Assembly (NCBI RefSeq): GCF_018069625.1
Contig: NZ_CP072941.1
Location: 8,556,001 to 8,620,000, forward strand
Direction: 5' to 3'
DNA length: 64,000 nucleotides
Origin: Streptomyces yatensis
GTDB taxonomy: Bacteria; Actinomycetota; Actinomycetes; Streptomycetales; Streptomycetaceae
Every line of letters starts with the position of its first letter. Position 1 is the stretch's first letter. Below the pieces are notes generated by a model. That model did no database searches, was not told the origin of the DNA, and was given only the letters and a program-made list of their open reading frames with translations. Positions 44,914-53,618 of this stretch are shown piece by piece. The position numbers and the translations under genes were made by a program.

Positions 44914-46080
44914 ATGGACACGACGGCCAAGAACCCGGCCGGCCCGTTGGACGGCGTGCGGGTGATCGATCTGTCCACCGTGGTGATGGGGCCGTACGCG
45001 GCCCAGATCCTCGGTGACCTCGGTGCGGATGTCATCAAGATCGAGTCCCCGGCCGATGGTGTACGGGTCGGCCCGTACCGCACCACACCGGGCATGACGC
45101 CGCTCGCCCTCAACGTCAACCGCAACAAGCGCAGCGTCACCCTGGACCTCAAGCAGGACGCCGGCCGCGAGCGGGCGCTGGAGCTCATCGACACCGCCGA
45201 TGTGCTGATCACCAACATGCGCCCCGGTGCGCTGGCCCGCCTCGGCCTGGACCATGAGCGGATCGCCGCGCGCAACCCGCGCCTCGTCTACGCCCACGGA
45301 CAGGGCTTCCGCGGTGGCTCCGACCGGGCGGGCAACGCCGCCTACGACGAGACCGTGCAGGCGGCGTCCGGGCTGGTGGACATGGCGAACCGGGCCATCG
45401 GCAGCCCCGTCTACCTGCCGACGATCATCGCCGACAAGGTCTCCGCGCTCACCATCGTCTACTCGGTGCTCGCCGCGCTGGTGCACCGCGACAAGGCCGG
45501 GACCGGGCAGTACATCGAGATCCCGATGACCGACACGCTGCTCGCCTTCAACCTGGTCGAGCATCTGGCGGGCCACTCCTTCGAGCCGCCCATCGGCCCC
45601 ACCGGCTTCCCGCTGTCGATGACCAGGGGACACCGCGCGGTGCGCACCCGGGACGGCCTCGCCTGTGTGATGCCGTACAACCCGCGCAACTTCCGGGACT
45701 TCTTCGCCGCCGCGGGCCGCCCCGATCTCGCCGAGGACCCGCGGGTGAACGGCGACACCATCCGCGACGCCGACATCGACCCGCTGACGGAGCTCATCGA
45801 GGAGTGCGCGCCGAGCCTGACCACCGCCGAGTGGGAGCGGGTCTGCGCCAAGCACAGCATCCCCATGGCGGCGGTGCTGGAACTGGACCGGGCCGCCGAG
45901 GACCCGTACGTCCGCGACGGGCATCTGCTCGATGTGGTGGACCACCCCAGCGAGGGAGCGACCCGCTCGATCGGCATCCCGGTGCGCTTCGCCGCCACCC
46001 CCGCCTCCGTACGGCGGCTCGCCCCGCTCCCCGGCGAGCACACGGACGAGGTCCTGCGCGAACTCGCCGACCGCTCCTGA
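44914..46080 (+). CDS. Class III (CaiB/BaiF) CoA-transferase
   Basis: A 388-residue transferase with the family opening LDGVRVIDLSTVVMGPYAA, IESPADG, NRNKRSVTLDL and the catalytic Asp region. It moves CoA between a thioester and a carboxylate. First gene of a five-gene operon; ATG 44914 with AGGAG upstream, 97 bases before the next gene. Within the aminobenzoyl-CoA context it could activate an acid or recover CoA from the end product. Confidence 0.9.
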   Translation: MDTTAKNPAGPLDGVRVIDLSTVVMGPYAAQILGDLGADVIKIESPADGVRVGPYRTTPGMTPLALNVNRNKRSVTLDLKQDAGRERALELIDTADVLITNMRPGALARLGLDHERIAARNPRLVYAHGQGFRGGSDRAGNAAYDETVQAASGLVDMANRAIGSPVYLPTIIADKVSALTIVYSVLAALVHRDKAGTGQYIEIPMTDTLLAFNLVEHLAGHSFEPPIGPTGFPLSMTRGHRAVRTRDGLACVMPYNPRNFRDFFAAAGRPDLAEDPRVNGDTIRDADIDPLTELIEECAPSLTTAEWERVCAKHSIPMAAVLELDRAAEDPYVRDGHLLDVVDHPSEGATRSIGIPVRFAATPASVRRLAPLPGEHTDEVLRELADRS

Positions 46081-46177
46081 GCGCACCGCGCCGGAACACC
46101 TCATCGGGCACGGCGCCGCGCCGGAACACCCCGCCGCGCCCGCACACCCCATCGGACACCACCCAAGGACATCCACC

Positions 46178-46948
46178 ATGGACAACCGTCCCCCGGTGCG
46201 GACCGAGAGAATCGGTTCGACCCTGCTCATCACCATCGACCGGCCCACGGCACGCAACGCCGTCAACGCCGCCGTCGCCGCCGGACTCGCCGCCGCCCTC
46301 GACACACTGGAGGACGGGAGCGATCTGCGCGCCGGGGTGCTGACCGGCGCCGAGGGCACCTTCAGCGCCGGAATGGACCTCAAGGCCGCGCTGGCCGGTG
46401 AGTCACCCGAGGTGCCGGGGCGTGGCTTCGGCGGGCTCACCCAGGCCGCGACCGGTAAGCCCCTGATCGCCGCCGTGGAGGGCTGGGCGCTGGGCGGTGG
46501 CTTCGAGCTCGCGCTCGGCTGCGACCTCATCGTGGCGGCCGACGACGCCACCTTCGGCCTGCCGGAGGTCACCCGGGGCCTGGTCGCGGCCGGTGGCGGT
46601 GTGATCCGGCTGCCCAAGCGGATCCCGTACCACCTGGCCATGGAGCTGCTGCTGACCGGGGAGACCATCTCCGGTGAGCGGGCCGGCGCGCTCGGCATCG
46701 CCAACCGGGTGGTGCCCGCGGGCACGGCCGTCGACACCGCCGTGCACCTCGCCGAACGGCTCGCCGCGAACGCCCCGCTCGCGCTCGCCGCCGTCAAGCG
46801 CATCACCCGCGCCGCCGACGGTGTCCCCGAGCCGGACGCCTTCCGCGCGCAGGAGTGGGAGATGGCGGCCCTGAAGTCGTCCGCCGATGTGCGGGAGGGC
46901 ATGACGGCCTTCGCCGAGCGCCGCGCCCCGCGCTGGCAGGGCAAGTAG
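46178..46948 (+). CDS. Enoyl-CoA hydratase/isomerase (crotonase family)
   Basis: A 256-residue crotonase: oxyanion-hole segments FSAGMDLKAAL and WALGGGFELALGCDLIVAAD, with Glu in LPEVTRGLVA. Only one of the two classical catalytic glutamates is evident. It hydrates or isomerises an unsaturated CoA ester, a step expected in ring-opened aminobenzoyl-CoA breakdown. 19 bases before the next gene. Confidence 0.9.
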   Translation: MDNRPPVRTERIGSTLLITIDRPTARNAVNAAVAAGLAAALDTLEDGSDLRAGVLTGAEGTFSAGMDLKAALAGESPEVPGRGFGGLTQAATGKPLIAAVEGWALGGGFELALGCDLIVAADDATFGLPEVTRGLVAAGGGVIRLPKRIPYHLAMELLLTGETISGERAGALGIANRVVPAGTAVDTAVHLAERLAANAPLALAAVKRITRAADGVPEPDAFRAQEWEMAALKSSADVREGMTAFAERRAPRWQGK

Positions 46949-46967
46949 CAGAGGCCGGAGAGAGGTC

Positions 46968-47723
46968 ATGAAGGAAGCAGACGTGGCCCGGCGCATCGCG
47001 ACGCCGCTGGTCAACCCGGCCTACGCACCGGTCGTGCCGCGGTTCACCAACCGTGAGTACCTCAACATCGTGTACCGCACCGACGCCGACGCGCTGCGCG
47101 CGGTGGTGCCCGAGCCGCTGGAGATCGGCGAACCGCTGGTGCGCTTCGAGGTCATGCGGATGGGCGATGTGACCGGGTACGGGCCGTACACCGAGTCGGG
47201 ACAGGCGATCCAGGTCCGCTACGACGGTGAGTGGGGCGAGTACCTGCACGCGATGTACCTGGACAACTTCCCCGCCACCGCCTCCGGCCGCGAGGCGGGG
47301 GCGTACCCCAAGACCGTCGGACAGCCCGGGCTGTACGTGGACCACGGCGCCCTCGTCGGTGTCCTGGACTACGGCACCCTCCGGGTGGCGACGGCCACGA
47401 TGGGCTACAAGCACTACGAGATGGACCCCGAGGAGGCGGCGCGGCAGATCACCGTGCCGACCTATCTCCTCAAGCTGGTTCCGGGATTCGACGGCACGCC
47501 CCAGGTGGCGCAGCTCGTCCGTACCGAGATCACCGATGTCGAGGTGAAGGGCGCCTGGACCGGCCCCGCCCGGCTGCAGCTGTTCGAGCATGTGCTGGCC
47601 CCGCTGGCGGATCTGCCGGTGCGCGAGGTGATCTCCGCGAGCCACCTCATCACCGATCTGACGCTGGCCCCGGCCACGCCCGTCCATGACTACCTGTCGA
47701 ACCGGAAGGAGCACATGCGATGA
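46968..47723 (+). CDS. Acetoacetate decarboxylase-family protein
   Basis: A 251-residue protein matching acetoacetate decarboxylase across its length, including the Schiff-base lysine in EAGAYPKTVGQP (Lys115, Glu109). True acetoacetate decarboxylases convert acetoacetate to acetone. In a CoA-ester operon without ketone genes it may instead decarboxylate a beta-oxoacid intermediate. Coupled to the next gene by an ATGA overlap. Confidence 0.9.
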   Translation: MKEADVARRIATPLVNPAYAPVVPRFTNREYLNIVYRTDADALRAVVPEPLEIGEPLVRFEVMRMGDVTGYGPYTESGQAIQVRYDGEWGEYLHAMYLDNFPATASGREAGAYPKTVGQPGLYVDHGALVGVLDYGTLRVATATMGYKHYEMDPEEAARQITVPTYLLKLVPGFDGTPQVAQLVRTEITDVEVKGAWTGPARLQLFEHVLAPLADLPVREVISASHLITDLTLAPATPVHDYLSNRKEHMR

Positions 47724-48670
47724 GTGAGTCGTTCGGCACCGCGGCGGTGGTCGGCGCCGGAACCATCGGGCTGTCCTGGGCCGCCCTGTTCGCCGGCCAT
47801 GGCCTCACGGTGCGGGTCACCGACCCCCGGCCCGACCTCGCCGAGGCAATCGACAATCAACTATCCGTCGCCGCACCGCAGTTGGCCGCACAAGGTCTGG
47901 ACGTCCGGGGCCTCGCCGACCGGGTCCGGCTCGCCGCCGATGTCACCGAGGCGGTGCGCGGTGCCGATGTCGTGCAGGAGAACGGGCCGGAGGACGTGGC
48001 GTTCAAGCAGGAGCTGTTCGCCACCCTGGTCCGCGAGGCGCCCGCCCACGCATTGCTGCTCAGCTCGTCCTCGGCGATTCCCGCCACCGCGTTCACCGGG
48101 GACCTCGACGACGCCGGCCGGGTGCTGATCGGCCACCCGTTCAACCCGCCCCATCTGGTGCCGCTGGTGGAGGTGGTGCCCGGTGTGCGCACCGGCGAGG
48201 AGGCCGTGGCCCGGGCGGTGGAGTTCTACCGCTCCGTCGGCCGCACCCCCGTCGTCGAGCGCCAGGAGATCCCCGGCTTCGTGGGCAACCGCCTCCAGAA
48301 CGCGCTCAGCCGCGAGGCCCTCTACCTCGTCGAACAGGGCGTGGTCAGCCCCGCCGACCTGGACACCATCGTGCGGAATTCGCTCGGTCTGCGCTGGTCC
48401 ACGGTCGGCCCCTTCCTCGGCGCCCACCTCGGCGGAGGGCCCGGCGGCTACCGGCACATGGCCGAGCACATCGGCCCCTCGATGCGGCGGATGTGGGACG
48501 GGCTCGGCACCCCCGAGCAGGGCCCGGAACAGACCGAAGCACTCATCGAGGCCGTCGAGCACGCCTACGGCGACCGCTCCTACGCCGAACTCACCGAAGA
48601 ACGCGACCGCAAGCAGCTCGCCGTGCTGTCCGCACTGCGCCCCCACACCCCCGAGGAGAATGCGCGATGA
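47720..48670 (+). CDS. 3-hydroxyacyl-CoA dehydrogenase (lambda-crystallin-like)
   Basis: A 316-residue NAD-dependent dehydrogenase: Rossmann GAGTIGLSWAALFA, active-site His in IGHPFNPPHLVP, GFVGNRLQNAL. The short single-domain form also includes L-carnitine and L-gulonate dehydrogenases, so a free-acid substrate cannot be excluded. ATGA overlaps at both ends. Confidence 0.88.
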   Translation: MSESFGTAAVVGAGTIGLSWAALFAGHGLTVRVTDPRPDLAEAIDNQLSVAAPQLAAQGLDVRGLADRVRLAADVTEAVRGADVVQENGPEDVAFKQELFATLVREAPAHALLLSSSSAIPATAFTGDLDDAGRVLIGHPFNPPHLVPLVEVVPGVRTGEEAVARAVEFYRSVGRTPVVERQEIPGFVGNRLQNALSREALYLVEQGVVSPADLDTIVRNSLGLRWSTVGPFLGAHLGGGPGGYRHMAEHIGPSMRRMWDGLGTPEQGPEQTEALIEAVEHAYGDRSYAELTEERDRKQLAVLSALRPHTPEENAR

Positions 48671-49899
48671 CCACCACACTGCCCACCCCGACCCCCGCCC
48701 CGCTGGGCGAAGACCACCCCGCCGAGCTGCTCACCGCCGACTTCTACGGCTACGAGAACCTGCTGCCCGAGGAGGAGCGCAAGCTGCTGCTGAAGGCCAG
48801 GACCGCCCTGCGCGACGAGGTGAAGCCCCTGGTCAACGAGTACTGGGCCAAGGGCGAGTTCCCCCGCGAACTCATCGATGTCTTCCGCCGTCTGGGGCTC
48901 GCGGGCCTGCCCTACGAGGGTTACGGCGACCCGCTGCCCGCCACCAGCAACCTGCTGGTCGGCATGGTGTCCATGGAGTGCACCCGCACCGACGCGTCGT
49001 CGGCCACCTTCTTCGGCGTCCACAGCGGACTGGCCATGTACAGCATCTTCCGCGGTGGTGACCAGCGGCAGCGGGACCGCTGGCTGCCCGCGATGGCCTC
49101 GATGGACATCATCGGCGCCTTCGCCATGACCGAGCCGCTCGGCGGCTCCGACGTGGCCGGTGGCATGCGCACCACCGCCCGCTGGGACGGTGAGAACTGG
49201 GTGCTCAACGGCGCCAAGCGGTGGATCGGCAATGCCACCTTCGCCGATCTCGTGGTCGTCTGGGCCCGCGACGAGGCCGACAACCAGGTCAAGGGCTTCG
49301 TGGTGGAGAAGGGCAGCCCGGGCTTCACCCCGGTCAAGATCGAGAACAAGCTGGCGTTCCGGATCGTGGAGAACGCCGAGATCACCCTGACCGACGTCAA
49401 GGTCCCCGAGGCCAACCGGCTCCAGCGCGTCAACTCCTTCCGCGATGTGGCGGAGATCCTCCGTGCCACCCGCGGCGGCGTGGCCTGGCAGGCCCTGGGC
49501 GTGATGATCGGCGCCTATGAGCTGGCGCTGGCGTACGCCACCGAGCGCCGGCAGTTCGGGCGCCCGATCGCCGGTTTCCAGCTGGTCCAGGATCTGCTGG
49601 TGAAGAGCCTCGGCAACATCACCGCGTGCTGGGGCATGCTGGTACAGCTGGCCCGTCAGCAGGACGCCGGGATCTTCCGCGATGAACACTCCGCGCTCGC
49701 GAAGGCGTTCGTCACCTCACGGATGCGCGAGGTCGTGGCCTGGTGCCGGGAGATCTTCGGTGGCAACGGCATCGTGCTGGACTACGACATCGCGCGGTTC
49801 TTCGCCGATGCCGAGGCGATCTACTCCTTCGAGGGCACCCGCGAGATGAACACGCTCATCGTGGGCAAGGCCATCACCGGGCAGAGCGCCTTCGTATGA
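48667..49899 (+). CDS. Acyl-CoA dehydrogenase (glutaryl-CoA-dehydrogenase-like)
   Basis: A 410-residue flavoprotein: AMTEPLGGSDVAGGMRTTA, WIGNATFADL, R/F in RRQFGRPIAGFQLVQ, the catalytic Glu region FEGTREMNTLIVGKAITG. The C-terminal EGT..N pattern is close to glutaryl-CoA dehydrogenase. A glutaryl/pimelyl-like CoA intermediate would fit the end of the aminobenzoyl-CoA route. Last gene of the operon. Confidence 0.9.
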   Translation: MTTTLPTPTPAPLGEDHPAELLTADFYGYENLLPEEERKLLLKARTALRDEVKPLVNEYWAKGEFPRELIDVFRRLGLAGLPYEGYGDPLPATSNLLVGMVSMECTRTDASSATFFGVHSGLAMYSIFRGGDQRQRDRWLPAMASMDIIGAFAMTEPLGGSDVAGGMRTTARWDGENWVLNGAKRWIGNATFADLVVVWARDEADNQVKGFVVEKGSPGFTPVKIENKLAFRIVENAEITLTDVKVPEANRLQRVNSFRDVAEILRATRGGVAWQALGVMIGAYELALAYATERRQFGRPIAGFQLVQDLLVKSLGNITACWGMLVQLARQQDAGIFRDEHSALAKAFVTSRMREVVAWCREIFGGNGIVLDYDIARFFADAEAIYSFEGTREMNTLIVGKAITGQSAFV

Positions 49900-49900
49900 T

Positions 49901-49916
49901 CCGGGCCCGAGCCCGG
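49901..49916 (+). terminator. Short GC hairpin after the acyl-CoA dehydrogenase
   Basis: CCGGGC-CCGA-GCCCGG begins two bases after the stop. A small GC-only stem without T-run; plausible operon end, as the next gene is unrelated and starts 137 bases later. Confidence 0.45.
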
Positions 49917-50052
49917 GACGAGCCACCGCACGCGCCGGACCCCTCGCCAGGGGCCCGGCGCGGCCCGCTCCCCGCGTACGGCTCTGCCGTCGATCTGGCC
50001 GTGTGTGCTCCGCATCACGGAAACACCCCCTGTGCTGCGGACAGTTCACGGT

Positions 50053-52203
50053 ATGACGCACACTCCCACCGCCTCCCGCCCCCAGCGGGACACGGCGCCG
50101 GGCCCACAGGCCACCGGACTGCCGCGGCGCCTGCGCGGCCACCGCGTACCCCGCTCCGGCCGTACCCCGAAGGCCGCGCTCCGGCGCGACATCCAGGGGC
50201 TGCGCGGGCTGGCCGTCACCCTGGTCGTGCTCGCGCACGCGGGAGTCCCGTACGTCACCGGCGGCTACACCGGGGTCGATGTCTTCTTCGTGATCTCCGG
50301 ATTCCTCATCACCTCGGGCCTGCTCAAGGAGGCCGAACACACCGGATCGCTGTCCCTGCGGCGCTTCTACGCCCGGCGCGCGGTGCGCATCCTCCCGCTC
50401 GCGACCCTGGTCGCGCTGGTCACCATGGTGGGCTGCCGGCTCTTCGCCTCGAAGATCCGCTACACCGAGTTCATGCACGACGCGCTGGCCGGCGCCCTGT
50501 ACGTCATGAACATCGACCTGGCGGTCTCGGGCACCGACTATCTGAACGAGGGCAGCGCGCCATCGCCCTTCCAGCACTTCTGGTCGCTGTCCGTGGAGGA
50601 GCAGTTCTACCTCCTGTGGCCCCTCCTGCTGCTCGCCGGCTGGAAGTTCATCCGGCGGCCGGCGTTGCGGGCGCTGCCGCTGGGCGCGCTGTGCCTGGTC
50701 TCGTATGTCCAGGGCGTCCAGGTGGCCGAGACCTCGCCGTCGTGGGCGTACTTCGGCCCGCACACCCGGCTGTGGGAACTGGGTGCCGGAAGCCTGCTGG
50801 CCTTCGGTGCCGGGGCACTGGCACGGCTTCCCCGTGGCGTGTCCGCCGTCGGCACCTGGCTGGGGCTGTCCGGCATCGCCGCGTCGGCGGTGCTGTACGA
50901 CGACGACACCCCGTTCCCCGGCCACTTCGCGCTGCTGCCCGTGCTGGGTGCGGCCCTGGTGATCGCGGGCGGGTGCCACCCGTCGGCGTCCGCCGCCTCC
51001 CGGCTGCTCGCCGTGCGCCCCGCGACATGGCTGGGCGACCTCTCGTACGGCTGGTATCTGTGGCACTGGCCGCTGCTGCTGATCGGCCCCATGGCGCTGG
51101 GACGGCCCGCGGGCACCTGGCCGAACCTCGCGCTGTGCGCCGTCGCCCTGCTGCTGGCATGGGCGAGCCTGCACCTGGTGGAGAACCCGGTCCGGTTCCG
51201 CGGCCCGCTGCGCCGAAAGCCCTCGGCGGCGGTGGCCTTCGGCCTCGGCCTGTCGGCCACCGTCGTGTCCGCCGCCCTCGTCGCGGCGTCCTTCCCGCCA
51301 CCGATCAGCTCCGCCGTCCGCGCGCAGGGGCTGAACGAGACCCTCGCCACCGCACCGGACCCGCGGTCCCGACTCACCGGCCTCATCGCCACGGCCGCCA
51401 CCGGGCTGCCGCGCAACCTGACACCGCCACTCACCGCCATCAAGAAGAAGCGGTCGGCCGTCTACCGCGACAGCTGCCACGTCAACTACACCGCCACCCG
51501 GTCGCCCGAGTGCGTCTACGGGGACCGGACCTCCGACAAGGTCGTCGTCCTCTACGGGGACTCCCACGCCGCTCAGTGGTTCCCGGCACTGGAGAAGCTG
51601 AGCCGCCGGTACGGCTGGAAGCTGGTGTCGCTGACCAAGTCGTCCTGCAAGACCGCCGACATCACCATCGTCAACAGTCACCGGCCGTACGAGGCGTGCG
51701 ACACCTGGCGCGAGGAGGCGCTGAGGCGGATCGAGCGGCTGCACCCGATGCTGGTCGTGGCCTCCTCCTCCGAGGCGGGCACATCGGTGCGGCCCCTGCG
51801 GGACCCGCTGCGGGACTGGGCCGCGGGATACGAACGCGTCTACCGGCAACTGGCCCGCGCCGCCGACCAGGTAACCGTCCTGCTCGACAACCCATGGCCG
51901 AAGGACGATCCCGTCGAGTGCGCGGCGAGCCGCCCCCTGCGGCTGCGGGGTTGCGAGCCGGACCAGCGCGACGCCATCAAGGACCCCACCCGCCGGGAGG
52001 CCAACCGGCAGGGCGCCCGCCGCGCCGGCGCCGCCGTGGTCGATCCGAAGCCGTGGCTGTGCCCCCGGTCGGGCGGGTGTCCGGTGGCCGTGGGCGACAC
52101 GTTCGTCTACCGCGACGAGAGCCACCTGGCGGAGTCCTACGCCGAGGCGCTGGCTCCGGTGCTGCGGCAGGAGTTGCGGAAACTGGGGGTGACCGGCGAC
52201 TGA
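50053..52203 (+). CDS. Acyltransferase family 3 with C-terminal SGNH domain (OafA-like)
   Basis: A 716-residue membrane O-acyltransferase. The acyltransferase-3 part (about 40-410) has about ten helices and the marks RDIQGLRGLAVTLVVLAHAG, GVDVFFVISGFLIT, HFWSLSVEEQFYLLWP. The C-terminal extracytoplasmic SGNH hydrolase-like domain has GDSHAAQW near the start and DESHLAESY near the end. Acts on cell-surface glycans, peptidoglycan or lipids. ATG 50053 was chosen; not part of the flanking catabolic operons. Confidence 0.9.
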   Translation: MTHTPTASRPQRDTAPGPQATGLPRRLRGHRVPRSGRTPKAALRRDIQGLRGLAVTLVVLAHAGVPYVTGGYTGVDVFFVISGFLITSGLLKEAEHTGSLSLRRFYARRAVRILPLATLVALVTMVGCRLFASKIRYTEFMHDALAGALYVMNIDLAVSGTDYLNEGSAPSPFQHFWSLSVEEQFYLLWPLLLLAGWKFIRRPALRALPLGALCLVSYVQGVQVAETSPSWAYFGPHTRLWELGAGSLLAFGAGALARLPRGVSAVGTWLGLSGIAASAVLYDDDTPFPGHFALLPVLGAALVIAGGCHPSASAASRLLAVRPATWLGDLSYGWYLWHWPLLLIGPMALGRPAGTWPNLALCAVALLLAWASLHLVENPVRFRGPLRRKPSAAVAFGLGLSATVVSAALVAASFPPPISSAVRAQGLNETLATAPDPRSRLTGLIATAATGLPRNLTPPLTAIKKKRSAVYRDSCHVNYTATRSPECVYGDRTSDKVVVLYGDSHAAQWFPALEKLSRRYGWKLVSLTKSSCKTADITIVNSHRPYEACDTWREEALRRIERLHPMLVVASSSEAGTSVRPLRDPLRDWAAGYERVYRQLARAADQVTVLLDNPWPKDDPVECAASRPLRLRGCEPDQRDAIKDPTRREANRQGARRAGAAVVDPKPWLCPRSGGCPVAVGDTFVYRDESHLAESYAEALAPVLRQELRKLGVTGD

Positions 52204-52301
52204 GCGCTCCGCGGGAAGTGCCGCGAGACGCGGTCGTTCATCCGCGGCTGTGCCGTGGCTGGTCGCGCCGACGCGGCGGAGCCGCATGTCGACACAGCCC
52301 C

Positions 52302-52318
52302 GCGCCCCTTCGGGGCGC
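52302..52318 (+). terminator. GC hairpin of a common Streptomyces extragenic repeat
   Basis: GCGCCCC-TTC-GGGGCGC, a perfect 7-bp stem with UUC loop, 99 bases after the acyltransferase stop. The surrounding text (GGCTGGTCGCG, GCGGAGCCGC, CAGCCCCGCGCCCC) is the repetitive extragenic element found after many Streptomyces genes. Confidence 0.7.
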
Positions 52319-52405
52319 ACCCCAACCGCACCGGACGTCATCGAGGCCGCTTGGGCGCTCAGCGTGTCGGCGGAGGGGCGTGGCGCGGCTTGTAGGGTAC
52401 GTGCC

Positions 52406-53581
52406 ATGCCGGATGCCACGCCCCGCCCCGAGCCGTTCGCCCCGCGGACCGCACCCGCGGAGCTCGAGGACCTCCGCGCGCGGCTGCGCGCGACCCGCTG
52501 GCCGGACGCGCCCGAGGACGCCGGGTGGTCGCTGGGGACCGACCTCGACTACCTCCGCGAGCTGGTCGCCTACTGGGCGGAGGAGTTCGACTGGCCGGCC
52601 CAGGAGGCGGCGCTCGCCCGGCTGCCGCGCTTCCGCGTCCGGCTCGGCGGCCTCGGGATCCACTTCGCACACGTCCGGGCCACCGCCCCGGCCGGGCCCG
52701 CCCTGCCGCTGGTCCTCAGCCACGGTTGGCCGGACTCGTTCTGGCGCTATGCGAAGGTCATCCCGCTGCTCACCGACCCCGGTGCGCACGGCGCCGACCC
52801 CGCCGACGCGTTCGACGTGGTCGTCCCCGACGTGCCGGGCTTCGGCTACTCCGACCGGCCCACCGGCCCGCCGCTGAACTCCATCGCCGTCGCCGGGCTG
52901 TGGGCCGAGCTCATGGACGTCCTCGGCTATCAGCGGTTCGGCGCGGCGGGCGGGGACATCGGCAGCCATGTGAGCCGTTACCTCGGGCTCGACCACCCCG
53001 ACCGGGTGGTGGCCGTGCACCGCATGGACGGCGGCCTGCCCGTCTTCACCGGCGACCCGGCGGACCTCACACCCGAGGAGCGCGCCTGGTTCGAGGACGT
53101 CACCTCCTGGAGCGCGGCCGAGGGCGCCTACGCCGCTATCCACCGCACCAAACCGCAGACCGCCGCCTTCGGGCTCACCGATTCACCGGTCGGGCTCGCC
53201 GCGTGGATCGTCGAGAAGCTCCGTTCGTGGAGCGACTGCGGCGGTGACATCGAGCGGAGCTTCACCAAGGACGAGATCCTCACCAACGTCACGCTGTACT
53301 GGCTCACGGGCACGATCGGCTCGTCGATGCGCATGTATCACGCCAACGCCGCGATCCCGCCCGCGCAGCTCGCCCGCCGGGTCGAGGTGCCGTCCGGCTT
53401 CTCGCTCTTCCGCGGCGACATCGTGCGCCCGCCGCGGGCGTGGCTGGAGCGCATGACCAACGCCGTGCGGGTGACCGAGCCCCCGCGCGGCGGACACTTC
53501 GCGCCGTTCGAGGAGCCCGAGCTCTACGCGGAGGAGCTGCGCGCCTTCTTCCGCCCCTACCGGGCGGCGGCGACGGACTGA
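52406..53581 (+). CDS. Epoxide hydrolase (EPHX1-like alpha/beta hydrolase)
   Basis: A 391-residue hydrolase. An N-terminal EHN region (LEDLRARLRATRWPDAPED), HGWPDSFW oxyanion turn, nucleophile Asp in GGDIGSHVSRYLG, cap region, and the terminal His in RGGHFAPFEEPEL. Matches microsomal-type bacterial epoxide hydrolases. Convergent with the monooxygenase operon; hydrolysis of a ring epoxide by-product is possible but not shown. Confidence 0.9.
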   Translation: MPDATPRPEPFAPRTAPAELEDLRARLRATRWPDAPEDAGWSLGTDLDYLRELVAYWAEEFDWPAQEAALARLPRFRVRLGGLGIHFAHVRATAPAGPALPLVLSHGWPDSFWRYAKVIPLLTDPGAHGADPADAFDVVVPDVPGFGYSDRPTGPPLNSIAVAGLWAELMDVLGYQRFGAAGGDIGSHVSRYLGLDHPDRVVAVHRMDGGLPVFTGDPADLTPEERAWFEDVTSWSAAEGAYAAIHRTKPQTAAFGLTDSPVGLAAWIVEKLRSWSDCGGDIERSFTKDEILTNVTLYWLTGTIGSSMRMYHANAAIPPAQLARRVEVPSGFSLFRGDIVRPPRAWLERMTNAVRVTEPPRGGHFAPFEEPELYAEELRAFFRPYRAAATD

Positions 53582-53618
53582 GCCCGGATTCCGCCGCCGC
53601 GCCCGGCCACGCCACGCG

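Noticed and set aside
49743..52877. 1044-codon open frame on the plus strand
   Set aside because: It is a shadow of the acyl-CoA dehydrogenase, acyltransferase and epoxide hydrolase genes in another frame; the product is Arg/Pro/Gly-rich without any domain.
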